NCBI RefSeq assembly: GCF_009557055.1
Contig: NZ_CP045649.1
Span: forward strand, 3,509,501-3,573,500
DNA: 64,000 nt
Source: Nocardioides sp. dk884
GTDB taxonomy: Bacteria; Actinomycetota; Actinomycetes; Propionibacteriales; Nocardioidaceae
Direction: 5' to 3'
A program made the position numbers and the translations under genes. The notes beneath the pieces were generated by a model. It worked only from the letters and a program-made list of their open reading frames with translations, was not told the origin of the DNA and made no database searches. Positions 14,003 through 23,038 of this stretch are shown here, piece after piece (the stretch's first letter is position 1; each line of letters begins with the position of its first letter).

Positions 14003-14052
14003 GAGGACCCCGCCGGGACCCCGGGCGTGTCCCGGGGGTCCGGCGGGTCCTC
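14003..14052 (-). terminator. Terminator after the mscR/MBL operon
   Basis: GAGGACCCCGCCGGG (from 14003) and CCGGCGGGTCCTC (to 14052) form a long GC-rich imperfect hairpin with an inner ACCCCGGG/CCCGGGGGT stem around CGTGT. It begins 21 bases downstream of the metallo-hydrolase stop. Confidence 0.7.
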
Positions 14053-14072
14053 ACCCGGCTGGGTGATGCGGA

Positions 14073-14702
14073 TCAGGAGCCGAGCGCGGCCTTCTCGGCG
14101 CCGATCGTGGTGTCGTCGCCGTGGCCCGTGTGCACGACCGTCTCGTCCGGCAGCGCGAAGAGCCGCTCGCGGATCGAGGCGACGATGACGTCGGCGTCGG
14201 AGAACGAGCGCCCGGTCGCGCCGGGGCCGCCCTGGAACAGGGTGTCGCCGGTGAACACGGCGCCCAGCTCCTCGGAGTAGAGGCAGACCGCGCCGGGCGC
14301 GTGGCCAGGCGTGTGCAGCACCCGCAGCGTGGTGCCGCCGACCTCGATGGTCGTGCCGTCGGCGAGGTCGAGGTCCCACAGGTGGGCGTCGACGTCGTCG
14401 GGGCCGCCGTGGGTGAGCTCCCAGACCGGCCGGTCGTCGGGGTGCAGCATGATCGGCGCGCCGACCCGCTCGCGCAGCGCGGGCGCCACCCGGACGTGGT
14501 CGTCGTGGGCGTGGGTGCACACGATCGCCTTGACGGTGCGGTCCCCGACCACGGCGAGGATGTCCTCGACCGAGTGCGGGGCGTCGATGACCACGCACTC
14601 GCGGTCGTCGCCGATCACCCAGATGTTGTTGTCGACCTCGAAGGTCTGCCCGTCGAGGCTGAAGGTGCCGCTGGAGACGGCGTGGTCGACGCGGGCGCTC
14701 AC
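14073..14702 (-). CDS. Metallo-beta-lactamase-fold hydrolase of the mycothiol formaldehyde pathway
   Basis: A 209-residue MBL-fold enzyme with the zinc motif HxHxDH at H64, H66, D68 and H69 (CTHAHDDH), plus TPGHAPGAV and FTGDTLF downstream. It begins with GTG at 14702, overlapping the mscR stop (GTGA). MscR produces S-formylmycothiol, so an adjoining thioesterase-type hydrolase releasing formate and mycothiol is a reasonable role. The pairing is conserved in actinobacteria, but the reaction is inferred from context and family (glyoxalase II-like). Confidence 0.88.
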   Translation of the reverse strand: MSARVDHAVSSGTFSLDGQTFEVDNNIWVIGDDRECVVIDAPHSVEDILAVVGDRTVKAIVCTHAHDDHVRVAPALRERVGAPIMLHPDDRPVWELTHGGPDDVDAHLWDLDLADGTTIEVGGTTLRVLHTPGHAPGAVCLYSEELGAVFTGDTLFQGGPGATGRSFSDADVIVASIRERLFALPDETVVHTGHGDDTTIGAEKAALGS

Positions 14703-15802
14703 GGGAGGACCACCACGCTGCGCAGCACCTCGCCGTGGTGCATCTTCTCGAAGGCGGCCTCGATGTCGGTGATGGCGATCTCCTCGGTCACGAACGCGTC
14801 GAGGTCGAGGCGGCCCTGGCGGTAGAGGTCGACCAGCATCGGGAAGTCGCGCGAGGGCAGGCAGTCGCCGTACCAGCTGGACTTGAGCGCGCCGCCGCGG
14901 CCGAAGACGTCGATCAGCGGAAGCTCGGGGACCTGCATGTCGGGCGTCGGGACGCCGACCAGGACGACGGTGCCGGCGAGGTCGCGGGCGTAGAAGGCCT
15001 GCTTCCAGGTCTCGGGGCGGCCCACGGCCTCGATCACCACGTCGGCACCCTCCGCGCCCTCGTAGGTCTCGGCGCAGATGCGCTTGATCTCCTCGACCGG
15101 GTCGACCTGGGAGGAGTCCACGGTGTGGGTGGCGCCCAGCTCGCGGGCCTTCTCGAGCTTGGCGGCGTCGATGTCGACGGCGATGATCGGGCTCGCGCCG
15201 GCGAGCGCGGAGCCGGCGATCGCGGCCACGCCGACGCCGCCGCAGCCGATGACCGCCACCGACTTGCCGCGGGTCACCGCGCCGGTGTTGATCGCGGCGC
15301 CGATGCCGGCCATCACGCCGCAGCCGAGCAGGCCGACGGCCGCGGGGCGCGCGTCCTCGTCGACCTTGGTGCACTGACCGGCCGCGACCAGGGTCTTCTC
15401 GGCGAAGGCGCCGATGCCGAGCGCCGGGCTCAGCTCGGTCCCGTCCTCCAGCGTCATCTTCTGGGTGGCGTTGTGGGTGTTGAAGCAGTAGTGCAGGTCG
15501 CCACGCTTGCAGGCCCGGCACTCCCCGCACACGGCGCGCCAGTTGAGCACCACGAAGTCACCCGGGGCGACCTCGGTGACGTCGGGGCCGACGGCCTCCA
15601 CGATGCCGGCCGCCTCGTGGCCCAGCAGGAACGGGAACTCGTCGTTGATCCCGCCCTCGCGGTAGTGCAGGTCGGTGTGGCAGACCCCGCAGGCCTGCAC
15701 CTTCACGACGGCCTCGCCCGGGCCCGGGTCGGGGACGTTGATGGTGACCACCTCGACGGGGGCCCCCTTGGCCAGAGCGACGACGGCCTTCACCTGCTGC
15801 AT
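14699..15802 (-). CDS. mscR: S-(hydroxymethyl)mycothiol dehydrogenase
   Basis: Zinc-dependent class III-like alcohol dehydrogenase of 367 residues that oxidises the formaldehyde-mycothiol adduct with NAD. Visible features are the catalytic zinc ligand region [11 protein letters not shown] (C41), GHEAAG, the structural zinc cysteines in [15 protein letters not shown], and the Rossmann motif [15 protein letters not shown] chose ATG at 15802 because AGGAGG lies 6 bases upstream; an in-frame ATG 25 codons earlier has no ribosome site. It is divergent from the ECF sigma gene and translationally coupled to the hydrolase downstream. Confidence 0.94.
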   Translation of the reverse strand: MQQVKAVVALAKGAPVEVVTINVPDPGPGEAVVKVQACGVCHTDLHYREGGINDEFPFLLGHEAAGIVEAVGPDVTEVAPGDFVVLNWRAVCGECRACKRGDLHYCFNTHNATQKMTLEDGTELSPALGIGAFAEKTLVAAGQCTKVDEDARPAAVGLLGCGVMAGIGAAINTGAVTRGKSVAVIGCGGVGVAAIAGSALAGASPIIAVDIDAAKLEKARELGATHTVDSSQVDPVEEIKRICAETYEGAEGADVVIEAVGRPETWKQAFYARDLAGTVVLVGVPTPDMQVPELPLIDVFGRGGALKSSWYGDCLPSRDFPMLVDLYRQGRLDLDAFVTEEIAITDIEAAFEKMHHGEVLRSVVVLP

Positions 15803-15869
15803 GCGTTTCCTCCTGCTTGACGGGTCTGGACCAACCGTACGGAACGCCACCGACGCCCCGGCAGGCGCT

Positions 15870-15897
15870 GCAACCATTTCGACACCGACTGCGTCTG
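15870..15897 (+). promoter_or_regulatory. Putative ECF-type promoter of the sigma factor gene
   Basis: GCAACC at 15870 and CGTCTG at 15892 are separated by 16 bases and sit 25 bases before the sigma-factor start. This GCAACC/CGTCT pattern resembles autoregulated promoters of SigE-type ECF factors in actinobacteria. Autoregulation is inferred. Confidence 0.5.
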
Positions 15898-15921
15898 GGG
15901 GGAGAACGGGAAGGGGAGGAC

Positions 15922-16500
15922 ATGCGCGTGATGCAACGAGGCTCGCCCGACGCCGACGCCGACGCCGGGGCCGCGGACCCCGGCCCCGGGACGCGGCACG
16001 CGGAGTTCACCCAGTACCTCGCCGCGCGCCAGCAGGCGCTGCTGCGCACGACGTACCTGCTCACCGGCGACCCCGACCAGGCCGAGGACGTGCTGCAGAA
16101 CGCGCTGGCCAAGCTCTACCTGTCCTGGGACCGGGTCCGCGACCGGGGCGCCCTCGACGCCTACGTGCGCCGGATCATCGTCAACGAGAACAACTCGCTG
16201 TGGCGCCGCGGCTGGAAGCGGCGCGAGCACCCGGCCGAGAGGGTGCCCGACGGTGCCCGGCTCGACGAGTACGACGACGGCAGCGGCGCGGCCCTGTGGG
16301 CGGTCGTCCAGACCCTGCCGCACCGGGCCCGCGCGGTGGTCGTGCTGCGCTACTACGAACAGCTCACGGAGGCGGAGACCGCCGACGTGCTCGGCATCTC
16401 GGTCGGGACCGTGAAGTCCCAGACCAGCCGTGCCCTCGCCGCCCTGCGCGAGCGCACACCCCACGAGCTCGACCCCCGGGCCGGCGAGGAGGAGCGATGA
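15922..16500 (+). CDS. RNA polymerase sigma factor, SigE-type ECF family
   Basis: ECF sigma factor of about 192 residues. Region 2 contains [20 protein letters not shown] and [20 protein letters not shown]. Region 4 contains [20 protein letters not shown] and the helix-turn-helix [20 protein letters not shown]. It matches the SigE-type family common in actinobacteria. The start is ambiguous: ATG 15922 is very close to the GGGGAGGA ribosome site, while in-frame GTG 15928 and ATG 15931 have better spacing. It overlaps the next gene by ATGA, the usual arrangement with a membrane-bound anti-sigma-like partner. Confidence 0.92.
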   Translation: MRVMQRGSPDADADAGAADPGPGTRHAEFTQYLAARQQALLRTTYLLTGDPDQAEDVLQNALAKLYLSWDRVRDRGALDAYVRRIIVNENNSLWRRGWKRREHPAERVPDGARLDEYDDGSGAALWAVVQTLPHRARAVVVLRYYEQLTEAETADVLGISVGTVKSQTSRALAALRERTPHELDPRAGEEER

Positions 16501-17660
16501 ACGACGAGCAGCTGCTCGCAGAGCTCGGCGCCGAGCTCGAGCGGCGCGCCGACCGGCTGCCTCCCGGCCGGCTCACGCTGGCCGACGTGCAGGTCCGCGC
16601 GGGCGCCGTACGCCGGCGGCGTCGCGCCGCCGGTGCGCTGGCGGTGGCGGCCGTGGCCGCGGCGGTCCTGGTGCCGCTCGGGCTGACCGGGCAGGGCGGC
16701 GACCGGGCGGTCGACCCGGCGACCTCGCCCCGCACCGGCGACGCGGTGCTCGCGGGCGACACGCTGCGCCACCCCGACGGCACCACCGTCACGCTCCCCC
16801 TGGACGCCTCGCAGGTGAGCGAGGTCGGGGTGCTCACCGACGGGCGCGTCGTGGTCATGGGGACGGGGGCGCGGGTGGTGACCGTGGTCGAGCCGGACGG
16901 CACGGTGCAGGCGGAGTACCCCGTCGCCCTCAACGACCTCACGATGGGCCAGGGCGACGACACCGTGGCGTGGGTCGACGACGAGGGGACGCCGCAGGTG
17001 CTGGAGGCCGGGCAGGAGCGTCCGGTCGCGTTCGTCGCGGTCGGCTTCACCTCGGTCCCGGGCGGCGTCGCGGGCACGAGGGTCGACGCGGTGCTGGGCA
17101 CGGGGTGCGCCGACGGGGGGTGCGAGGTGCTCGCCGGCCCCGACGACCGCAGCGTGACCAACACCCGCCTCGCGCTGGAGCGTCCCTCGCTCGTGGGCGG
17201 CGGCCATCCGATGGAGGTCACCGACGTGAGCCCGGACGGGCGTCTGTGGGCCGGCGTGCTCGAGCCGGGCCCGGGCGAGCAGTTCGGGTGTGCCGTGCTC
17301 TACGACCCCGCCGCGGACCGGGTCACCGCGCGCAGCTGCGACACCTCCGACCTCCGGTTCTCCCCCGACGGCGCCCACGTGCTGGGCTGGCGGGGAGACA
17401 ACGACATGGTCGGCGAGGCCACCGCATTCGACCTCGATCTGCGCGAGGTCCGCTCGGTGACCCCGGCGCCGCGACAGGCGCTGGACCAGGTCGGGTGGGC
17501 CGACGACGGGGGGCTGCTCGTGGTCCGCGCGTCCTACGACGGGCAGGACTGGACCCTGTCCCGGCTGCCGCTGGAGAGGCCGGCCGAGGAGGAGCTCCTC
17601 GCGGGTCCGGTCGCCGGACCGCTCCCGGAGGCGGGCACGGCGTACCTGCTCTCGGAGTAG
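16497..17660 (+). CDS. Membrane-anchored beta-propeller-like protein, likely sigma-factor partner
   Basis: This 387-residue protein has a cytoplasmic N-terminus of about 45 residues, one transmembrane helix (about 47 to 68: AGALAVAAVAAAVLVPLGL) and a large external domain. That domain has repeated beta-strand motifs resembling a WD40/TolB-like propeller (TDGRVVVMGTG, SPDGRLWAG, SPDGAHVLGW). Translational coupling to the sigma factor suggests an anti-sigma or signal-sensing role. No zinc anti-sigma motif (HxxxCxxC) is present, so the mechanism is unclear. Confidence 0.75.
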   Translation: MNDEQLLAELGAELERRADRLPPGRLTLADVQVRAGAVRRRRRAAGALAVAAVAAAVLVPLGLTGQGGDRAVDPATSPRTGDAVLAGDTLRHPDGTTVTLPLDASQVSEVGVLTDGRVVVMGTGARVVTVVEPDGTVQAEYPVALNDLTMGQGDDTVAWVDDEGTPQVLEAGQERPVAFVAVGFTSVPGGVAGTRVDAVLGTGCADGGCEVLAGPDDRSVTNTRLALERPSLVGGGHPMEVTDVSPDGRLWAGVLEPGPGEQFGCAVLYDPAADRVTARSCDTSDLRFSPDGAHVLGWRGDNDMVGEATAFDLDLREVRSVTPAPRQALDQVGWADDGGLLVVRASYDGQDWTLSRLPLERPAEEELLAGPVAGPLPEAGTAYLLSE

Positions 17661-17669
17661 GCGCCGGGC

Positions 17670-18725
17670 TCAGCCCGCGAGGACCTCGGTGACCGGGAGG
17701 CTGGAGTCGGCGGGCAGGTCGAGGGAGGACGGGGTGCGGCCGCGGGCGACCATCTCCGCGCCGAGGGCGGCCACCATCGCGCCGTTGTCGGTGCACAGCC
17801 CCGGGCGCGGGACGCGCACCCGGATGCCGAGCCGCTCGGCACGTTCCTCGGCGAGCGCGCGCAGCCGGGAGTTGGCCGCGACACCGCCGCCGATCAGCAG
17901 GTCCTCGATGCCCTCGCTGGAGGCGGCGTCCAGGGCCTTGCGGACCAGCACGTCGCACACCGCCTCCTGGAAGCTGGCGGCCACGTCGGCGACCGGCACC
18001 GGCTCCCCGGAGCGCTCGCGGGCCTCGACCCAGCGGGCCACGGCCGTCTTGAGCCCGGAGAAGGAGAAGTCGAAGCGGTGCCGCTCCAGGTCGCGGCGCG
18101 CGGTGAGCCCGCGCGGGAAGTCGATGACGACCTGACCGCCCTCGCGGGCGACCCGGTCGATGTGCGGGCCGCCGGGGAACGGCAGCCCGAGACGGCGCGC
18201 GACCTTGTCGAAGGCCTCCCCCGCCGCGTCGTCGATCGTCTGGCCCATCGGCTGCACGCCGCGGGTGACGTCCTCGACGCGCAGCAGGCTGGAGTGCCCG
18301 CCGCTGACCAGCATCGCGATGCACGGCTCGGGCAGCGGGCCGTGCTCGAGCTGGTCCACGGCGACGTGGGAGGCGAGGTGGTTGACGCCGTACAGCGGCT
18401 TGCCGAGGCCGAGCGCGAGCGCCTTGGCCGAGGCGACGCCCACGAGCAGCGCCCCGGCGAGGCCGGGCCCGTTGGTCACCGCGATCGCGTCGACGTCGGT
18501 GAGGCGGATCCCGGCGGTCTCGCAGGCCCGCTCGATGGTCGGCACCATCGCCTCGAGGTGGGCGCGGCTGGCGACCTCGGGCACGACGCCGCCGAAGCGG
18601 GCGTGCTCCTCGACGCTGCTCGCGACCGCGTCGGCGAGCAGGGTGTGCCCGCGCACGATGCCGACGCCGGTCTCGTCGCAGGAGGTCTCGATGCCGAGGA
18701 CGAGCGGTTCGCTGGTGGTGCTCAC
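17670..18725 (-). CDS. tsaD: tRNA N6-adenosine threonylcarbamoyltransferase TsaD
   Basis: TsaD transfers threonylcarbamoyl from its adenylate to A37 of ANN-decoding tRNAs, in complex with TsaB and TsaE. The 351 residues carry the ASKHA fold motifs: IETSCDETG at the N-terminus, the metal-binding NHLASH, the nucleotide motif LVSGGHS, and [10 protein letters not shown]. The start is GTG at 18725 and overlaps the rimI stop (GTGA). It is the last gene of tsaB-rimI-tsaD and is convergent with the sigma-factor operon. Confidence 0.97.
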   Translation of the reverse strand: MSTTSEPLVLGIETSCDETGVGIVRGHTLLADAVASSVEEHARFGGVVPEVASRAHLEAMVPTIERACETAGIRLTDVDAIAVTNGPGLAGALLVGVASAKALALGLGKPLYGVNHLASHVAVDQLEHGPLPEPCIAMLVSGGHSSLLRVEDVTRGVQPMGQTIDDAAGEAFDKVARRLGLPFPGGPHIDRVAREGGQVVIDFPRGLTARRDLERHRFDFSFSGLKTAVARWVEARERSGEPVPVADVAASFQEAVCDVLVRKALDAASSEGIEDLLIGGGVAANSRLRALAEERAERLGIRVRVPRPGLCTDNGAMVAALGAEMVARGRTPSSLDLPADSSLPVTEVLAG

Positions 18726-19177
18726 GGGACCATTGTCCCCGTGAGCTCCCGCGCGAGCACGATCGCGGTGGTGCCGTCGCGGTAGTAGGACCGTCGGCGC
18801 GCGAGCTCGGTGAAGCCGTGGGCGCGGTAGAAGGCCAGCGCACCGGCGTTGTCCTCGCGCACCTCCAGCACCACCCGCTCGACACCGGCCCGCTCGGCGG
18901 TGCGCAGCACCTCGGCGAGCAGGGCGGTGGCCAGGCCGGTACGCCGATGGGTGGCGGCGACCGAGATGCGCTGGAGCTCGGTCACGTCGACGACCGCCGC
19001 GACCGCGTGGCCGACGACGACGCCGGCCTCGTCCTCGGCGACCCACACGTGCAGCGAGGCGTGCTGGTCGGTGATCGCCTGCTCGATCAGACCCGGCGAC
19101 CAGGCATCGACGCCGAGGTTGTCGACCTCGAGGTCGGCCACGGCGTCGAGGTCGGCGAGGGTCGCCTCGCGGATCAC
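18722..19177 (-). CDS. rimI: Ribosomal-protein-alanine N-acetyltransferase RimI
   Basis: GNAT acetyltransferase of 151 residues. The acetyl-CoA loop reads [18 protein letters not shown], followed by [19 protein letters not shown], the classic RimI signature. RimI acetylates the N-terminal alanine of ribosomal protein S18 and, in actinobacteria, other targets. GTG at 19177 overlaps the tsaB stop, and the 3' end overlaps tsaD. The tsaB-rimI-tsaD order is widely conserved. Confidence 0.94.
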   Translation of the reverse strand: MIREATLADLDAVADLEVDNLGVDAWSPGLIEQAITDQHASLHVWVAEDEAGVVVGHAVAAVVDVTELQRISVAATHRRTGLATALLAEVLRTAERAGVERVVLEVREDNAGALAFYRAHGFTELARRRSYYRDGTTAIVLARELTGTMVP

Positions 19178-19806
19178 GAGACCTGCTTGCGCGCGCCCGG
19201 CGTCTCGGCGTCGGGGCGGCGCAGGTAGAGCGGCTCGGGGTCGAGCAGATCGGCGAGCTCCTCGGCCACCGCACGGGCCAGCCAGCCGGCGCTGGGGCGC
19301 TGCGGACCGCCGGCGTGCGGGAACGCCTCGGGGTAGAGCGCGCCGCCCTCGCCGACGACCGGGAGGTCGCTGGCGACCGCTGCCGGCTTCGCCACGACGG
19401 GGCCCTCGATGCGGGTGCCGTCGGCGTCGTAGGAGGCCAGGTAGACCTCCTTGCGACGCGCGTCGGTCGCCACCAGGAACGGCGTGCCGAGCGTCGGGGC
19501 GGCCTCGAGGGCCAGCACGTCGAGGGAGCACATGCCGTACACGGGGATCTCGAGGACCATGGCCAGGGTGCGGGCGGTCACCAGCCCGACGCGCAGGCCG
19601 GTGAACGGGCCGGGGCCGACACCCACCGCGAGAGCGGTGAGGTCGTGACGGGTGATGCCTGCGCGCTCCAGGCCGGCGGCGATCAGCGGCGCGAGCTGCT
19701 CGCCGTGCTTCATCGGTCGTTCGGAGGTCAGCTCCACGACCACGTCGGCGCCGTCGTGCAGGGCGAGGCTCACCTGGGGGGTCGCGGTGTCGAAGGCCAG
19801 CAGCAC
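19174..19806 (-). CDS. tsaB: tRNA threonylcarbamoyladenosine biosynthesis protein TsaB
   Basis: This 210-residue inactive homologue of TsaD scaffolds the t6A complex. Visible motifs are [15 protein letters not shown] at the N-terminus, [16 protein letters not shown] and [14 protein letters not shown]. The start is GTG at 19806. It opens the tightly overlapped tsaB-rimI-tsaD unit. The GNAT-TsaE gene lies 91 bases upstream, so transcription may be shared. Confidence 0.95.
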   Translation of the reverse strand: MLLAFDTATPQVSLALHDGADVVVELTSERPMKHGEQLAPLIAAGLERAGITRHDLTALAVGVGPGPFTGLRVGLVTARTLAMVLEIPVYGMCSLDVLALEAAPTLGTPFLVATDARRKEVYLASYDADGTRIEGPVVAKPAAVASDLPVVGEGGALYPEAFPHAGGPQRPSAGWLARAVAEELADLLDPEPLYLRRPDAETPGARKQVS

Positions 19807-19861
19807 GACCCGAGGCTAACGCGGCCCCTCCCCCGCCGACCGCGCACCCACCCCCTCCCCC

Positions 19862-19885
19862 GAGTCGGCGGGTGTGGTTGCCCGA
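19862..19885. repeat. Single copy of the 22-base repeat unit
   Basis: GAGTCGGCGGGTGTGGTTGC shares the frame GAGTCGGCG-N4/5-TGGTTGC with the tandem array at 3654 to 3719 and is followed by CCGAG, the start of a second unit. It lies between tsaB and the GNAT-TsaE gene. Confidence 0.55.
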
Positions 19886-19897
19886 GGACCGGGCCGC

Positions 19898-20818
19898 TCA
19901 GCCCAGCCCGCGGAACGACAGCGCGTGCCAGCGGGGGCCGACCGGGGTGATCTCCACCCGGCGCGGGTCGAGCTCGTCGTCGGGGTCGGTGGCCGTGCTG
20001 CGCACGATCCGGATCTCCAGGCGCGACTCGGTGAGCCCCTCGGCGAGCCCCTCGCCCCACTCCACGACCGTGACCGCGTGGTCGAGGTCGGTGTCGAGGT
20101 CGAGATCGTCGAGCTCCTCGATGCCGCCGAGGCGGTAGGCGTCGACGTGCACGAGGTCCGGGCCCTCGACCAGCGACGGGTGCACCCGCGCGATCACGAA
20201 CGTCGGCGAGGTGACGTCGCCGCGCACGTGCAGGCCGGCACCGATGCCCTGGGTGAGGGTGGTCTTGCCGGCGCCGAGCTCACCGGAGAGCACGATCAGG
20301 TCGCCGGGCTGCAGCTGGCCGGCCAGCGAGCGCCCGAGCGCCTGCATCGCGTCGGCGTCGAGGACGTCGAAGACGCAGGTGCGCAGCGGGCGGCGCATCT
20401 CCACCAGCGGCGAGCGCCGCGTGATCTCGCGGAACCCCTGGCGCTCCCAGAAGCGCAGCGTGCGCGGCAGCTCCTCGCGGGCGACGACCGTCGCGTCGTC
20501 GTACCCCTCGGCGGCATCGACCACGGCGTCGATGAGCTTGCGGGCGATGCCGTGCCCCTGCGCGTCAGGGTGTACGCCGAAGCGCCGCAGGTACATCGTG
20601 CTGCCCACCGGGTCCAGCACGAGCGCGCCGACCGGGCGACCGTCGAGGCGCGCGAGCAGCCCGCCGTAGCGGCCGAGCATCGCGGCCATCGACTCCTCGG
20701 TCTCGGCGAGCGCGTCCGCGGGCGGGTCGAGCGGCGGCCGGGCGGCGAACGCCGCCCGGACCACCGCGAGCACCTCGGCGGCGGCCTCCGGGCCGACCCG
20801 CTGGACCTCGACGCTCAT
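19898..20818 (-). CDS. tsaE: GNAT acetyltransferase-TsaE ATPase fusion protein
   Basis: A 306-residue two-domain protein. Residues 1 to about 142 form a GNAT domain (acetyl-CoA loop RRFGVHPDAQGHGIARKLID near 78 to 97). Residues about 150 to 306 are TsaE, the ATPase of the t6A complex, with Walker A GELGAGKTT at 179 to 187, the switch region DVTSPTFVI and VVEWGEGL near the C-terminus. TsaE is normally about 155 residues, so the N-terminal half is an added module. ATG at 20818 overlaps the hydrolase stop (ATGA). What the acetyltransferase does for tRNA modification is unknown. Confidence 0.92.
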   Translation of the reverse strand: MSVEVQRVGPEAAAEVLAVVRAAFAARPPLDPPADALAETEESMAAMLGRYGGLLARLDGRPVGALVLDPVGSTMYLRRFGVHPDAQGHGIARKLIDAVVDAAEGYDDATVVAREELPRTLRFWERQGFREITRRSPLVEMRRPLRTCVFDVLDADAMQALGRSLAGQLQPGDLIVLSGELGAGKTTLTQGIGAGLHVRGDVTSPTFVIARVHPSLVEGPDLVHVDAYRLGGIEELDDLDLDTDLDHAVTVVEWGEGLAEGLTESRLEIRIVRSTATDPDDELDPRRVEITPVGPRWHALSFRGLG

Positions 20819-21864
20819 CGCGTCCCTTCCTGCTCCAGGACGTCCTCGATGAGGCGGTCCAGCTCGGTGTTGATCTCGTCGTGCCGCTCGAGGATCACCA
20901 TGTGCCCGGCGCCGTCGAGCTCGACGAGACGGGAGTTGCGGATGCGCGAGTGCAGCTTGCGGCTGTGCCCGATCGAGGTGACCCGGTCGGCGGTGCCGCA
21001 CATGACCAGCGACGGTACGTCGGAGAGCACGTCGACGGCGTGGAACTTGTCCAGTGCCCCGAAGCTCGGGAAGAACCCGGCGACCACCTCGAACGGCGTG
21101 TCCGACAGCATCCGGTCGACGAACTCGACGTAGGAGGCCGGCACCTCGTCGCCGAAGGCGAAGAGGTCGGTCGCGACGGTCGCGAGGGAGCGGCCCGCAC
21201 GGCGCAGGCCGTCGACGGTGCCGGCGCGGCGCGCCAGGGTGGCCACGGTCCCCCGCGCCAGCGGTAGCCCGATCTTGGCCGGGACGACCGGCAGCAGCAG
21301 CCGCCCGACGTCCAGACCCCCGGCGGTGGTGGAGATGAGGGCGGCGCCGGCGACCCGGTCGTGGAAGAGCTGCGGGTGCTGCTCGGCGAACGCGACCACG
21401 CTCATGCCGCCCATCGAGTGCCCGACCAGGAGCACCGGCCCCTCGGGCACGACCTCCTCGAGCACCCGGCGCAGGTCCTCGCCGAGGTGGTCGATGGTGG
21501 CGTTCTCACGCGAGGAGCGCCCGGAGCGTCCGTGGGAGCGCTGGTCGTAGAGGACCGTGCGCACCCTCCCGCGCAGCGCGGCGCGCTGGAAGTGCCAGCA
21601 GTCCAGGGTGAGCGCGTAGCCGTGCACGAGCACCACCGTGAGCGGCGGGGCGTCCGGGCCGGGCTCGTCGATCTCGACGTGCAGCGGCACCCCGTCGTCG
21701 GCGACGACTGTCAGCGGGTCCGAGCGCAGGGTGCCGAACTCGATCTCCTCGCCCGCGCGCCCGTCCAGGCGCTTGCGCTGCCGCGCCACGCCGTACGCCG
21801 CCCCGGCGAGCGCCAGGCTGGCCGCGCCGGCACCGGCGCCGAGGATCCGCGTCCTCAGGCCCAC
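20815..21864 (-). CDS. Alpha/beta hydrolase
   Basis: A 349-residue alpha/beta-hydrolase with an N-terminal hydrophobic segment (about 10 to 25) that may be an anchor or uncleaved signal. The nucleophile elbow is VGHSMGGMSV, the oxyanion region is VLVHGYALTLDCW, the acidic residue lies in VMCGTADRVT and the histidine in LDGAGHMVILE. The substrate is unknown. GTG at 21864 overlaps the alr stop by 10 bases, and the 3' end overlaps GNAT-TsaE, so it is embedded in the alr-tsa operon, as in other actinobacteria. Confidence 0.9.
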   Translation of the reverse strand: MGLRTRILGAGAGAASLALAGAAYGVARQRKRLDGRAGEEIEFGTLRSDPLTVVADDGVPLHVEIDEPGPDAPPLTVVLVHGYALTLDCWHFQRAALRGRVRTVLYDQRSHGRSGRSSRENATIDHLGEDLRRVLEEVVPEGPVLLVGHSMGGMSVVAFAEQHPQLFHDRVAGAALISTTAGGLDVGRLLLPVVPAKIGLPLARGTVATLARRAGTVDGLRRAGRSLATVATDLFAFGDEVPASYVEFVDRMLSDTPFEVVAGFFPSFGALDKFHAVDVLSDVPSLVMCGTADRVTSIGHSRKLHSRIRNSRLVELDGAGHMVILERHDEINTELDRLIEDVLEQEGTR

Positions 21865-23000
21865 CGGCTCTCCTCGGTGTCGACGTGCCGACGGGTCAGG
21901 CGCCCACCGATCCGCGTCACGACCTCATAGCTGATGGTGTCGGCCGCCACGGCCCAGTCCTGCGCGGTCGGGGCGCCGTCCAGGCCGGGCCCGAACAGCA
22001 CGACCTCCGCGCCCGGCTCGGGGCGGTCGCCCTCGAGGTCGACCACGAACTGGTCCATGCAGATGCGTCCGCGCACGGGTCGGCGCCGACCCTCGATCCA
22101 CACCTCGGCGCGGTTGCTGGCGTGGCGCGGCACGCCGTCGCCGTACCCGCCGGGCACCAGCCCGAGGGTGGTGGCGGCCGGGGCGATCCAGGTGCGGCCG
22201 TAGGAGACCGCGTCGCCCGCGGCGACATCCTTGACCAGCAGCAGGCTGGCGCGCACGGTCATCGCGGGCACCAGTCCCAGGTCGGGCAGGTGGCCGGGCG
22301 CGGGGTCCAGGCCGTAGGTGGCCAGCCCGCAGCGGACCAGGTCGAAGCGCGAGGAGGGCCGCAGCACCGCTGCGGCGGAGTTCGCGATGTGGCGCACCTC
22401 GGGGCGCAGACCCGCCTGCTCGGCGACCTCGACCGCCCAGCACAGCACGTCCTCCTGGGCGCCGTTGGCGGGGTCGTCGGGCTCGTCGCTGGAGGAGAAG
22501 TGCGACCAGATCCCGGTGACGCGCCACAGCCCCTCGTCCTCGCCGCGGCGGGCCCGCTCGACGACGCCCGGCCAGTCGGCGCGGGTGGCGCCGCCACGGG
22601 ACAGGCCGGTGTCGATCTTGAGCTGCACGCGCGCGGGGCGACCGGCCGCGGCCACGCCCGCGGCGATCTCCTCGAGCTGGTCGACGGAGTACGCCGTGAC
22701 GTCGACGTCGGCCCCGATCACGGGCGCGTAGTTCTCCCCCGGCGCGGCCAGCCAGCACAGCACCCGGCCGACGTCGCCGGACTCGCGCAGGGCGAGCGCC
22801 TCGTCGAGGGTGGCCACGCCGAGCCAGTCGGCGCCGGCCTCGCGAGCCGCGCGGGCGACCTCGACCATGCCGTGGCCGTAGCCGTCGGCCTTGACGACGC
22901 TCATCATCTGCACCTGGTCGCCGACGAGCTCGCGCAGCCGCCTGACGTTGTGTCTCACAGCCGCGAGGTCGACGACGATCTCGGCTCGCGCGGCGGTCAT
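21855..23000 (-). CDS. alr: Alanine racemase
   Basis: PLP enzyme of 381 residues that interconverts L- and D-alanine for peptidoglycan. The PLP lysine lies in VVKADGYGHG near the N-terminus. The second catalytic base, a Tyr, is in SYGRTW, and RGRICMDQFVVDL is the conserved C-terminal motif. I chose ATG at 23000, with GGGAG about 10 bases upstream; a longer frame exists but runs into the previous gene. It sits 38 bases downstream of the NAD(P)H-hydrate repair gene. Confidence 0.96.
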   Translation of the reverse strand: MTAARAEIVVDLAAVRHNVRRLRELVGDQVQMMSVVKADGYGHGMVEVARAAREAGADWLGVATLDEALALRESGDVGRVLCWLAAPGENYAPVIGADVDVTAYSVDQLEEIAAGVAAAGRPARVQLKIDTGLSRGGATRADWPGVVERARRGEDEGLWRVTGIWSHFSSSDEPDDPANGAQEDVLCWAVEVAEQAGLRPEVRHIANSAAAVLRPSSRFDLVRCGLATYGLDPAPGHLPDLGLVPAMTVRASLLLVKDVAAGDAVSYGRTWIAPAATTLGLVPGGYGDGVPRHASNRAEVWIEGRRRPVRGRICMDQFVVDLEGDRPEPGAEVVLFGPGLDGAPTAQDWAVAADTISYEVVTRIGGRLTRRHVDTEESRWA

Positions 23001-23038
23001 GGGAGCGATTCTCCCATCCCGCCTCGCGACGCGATCGA

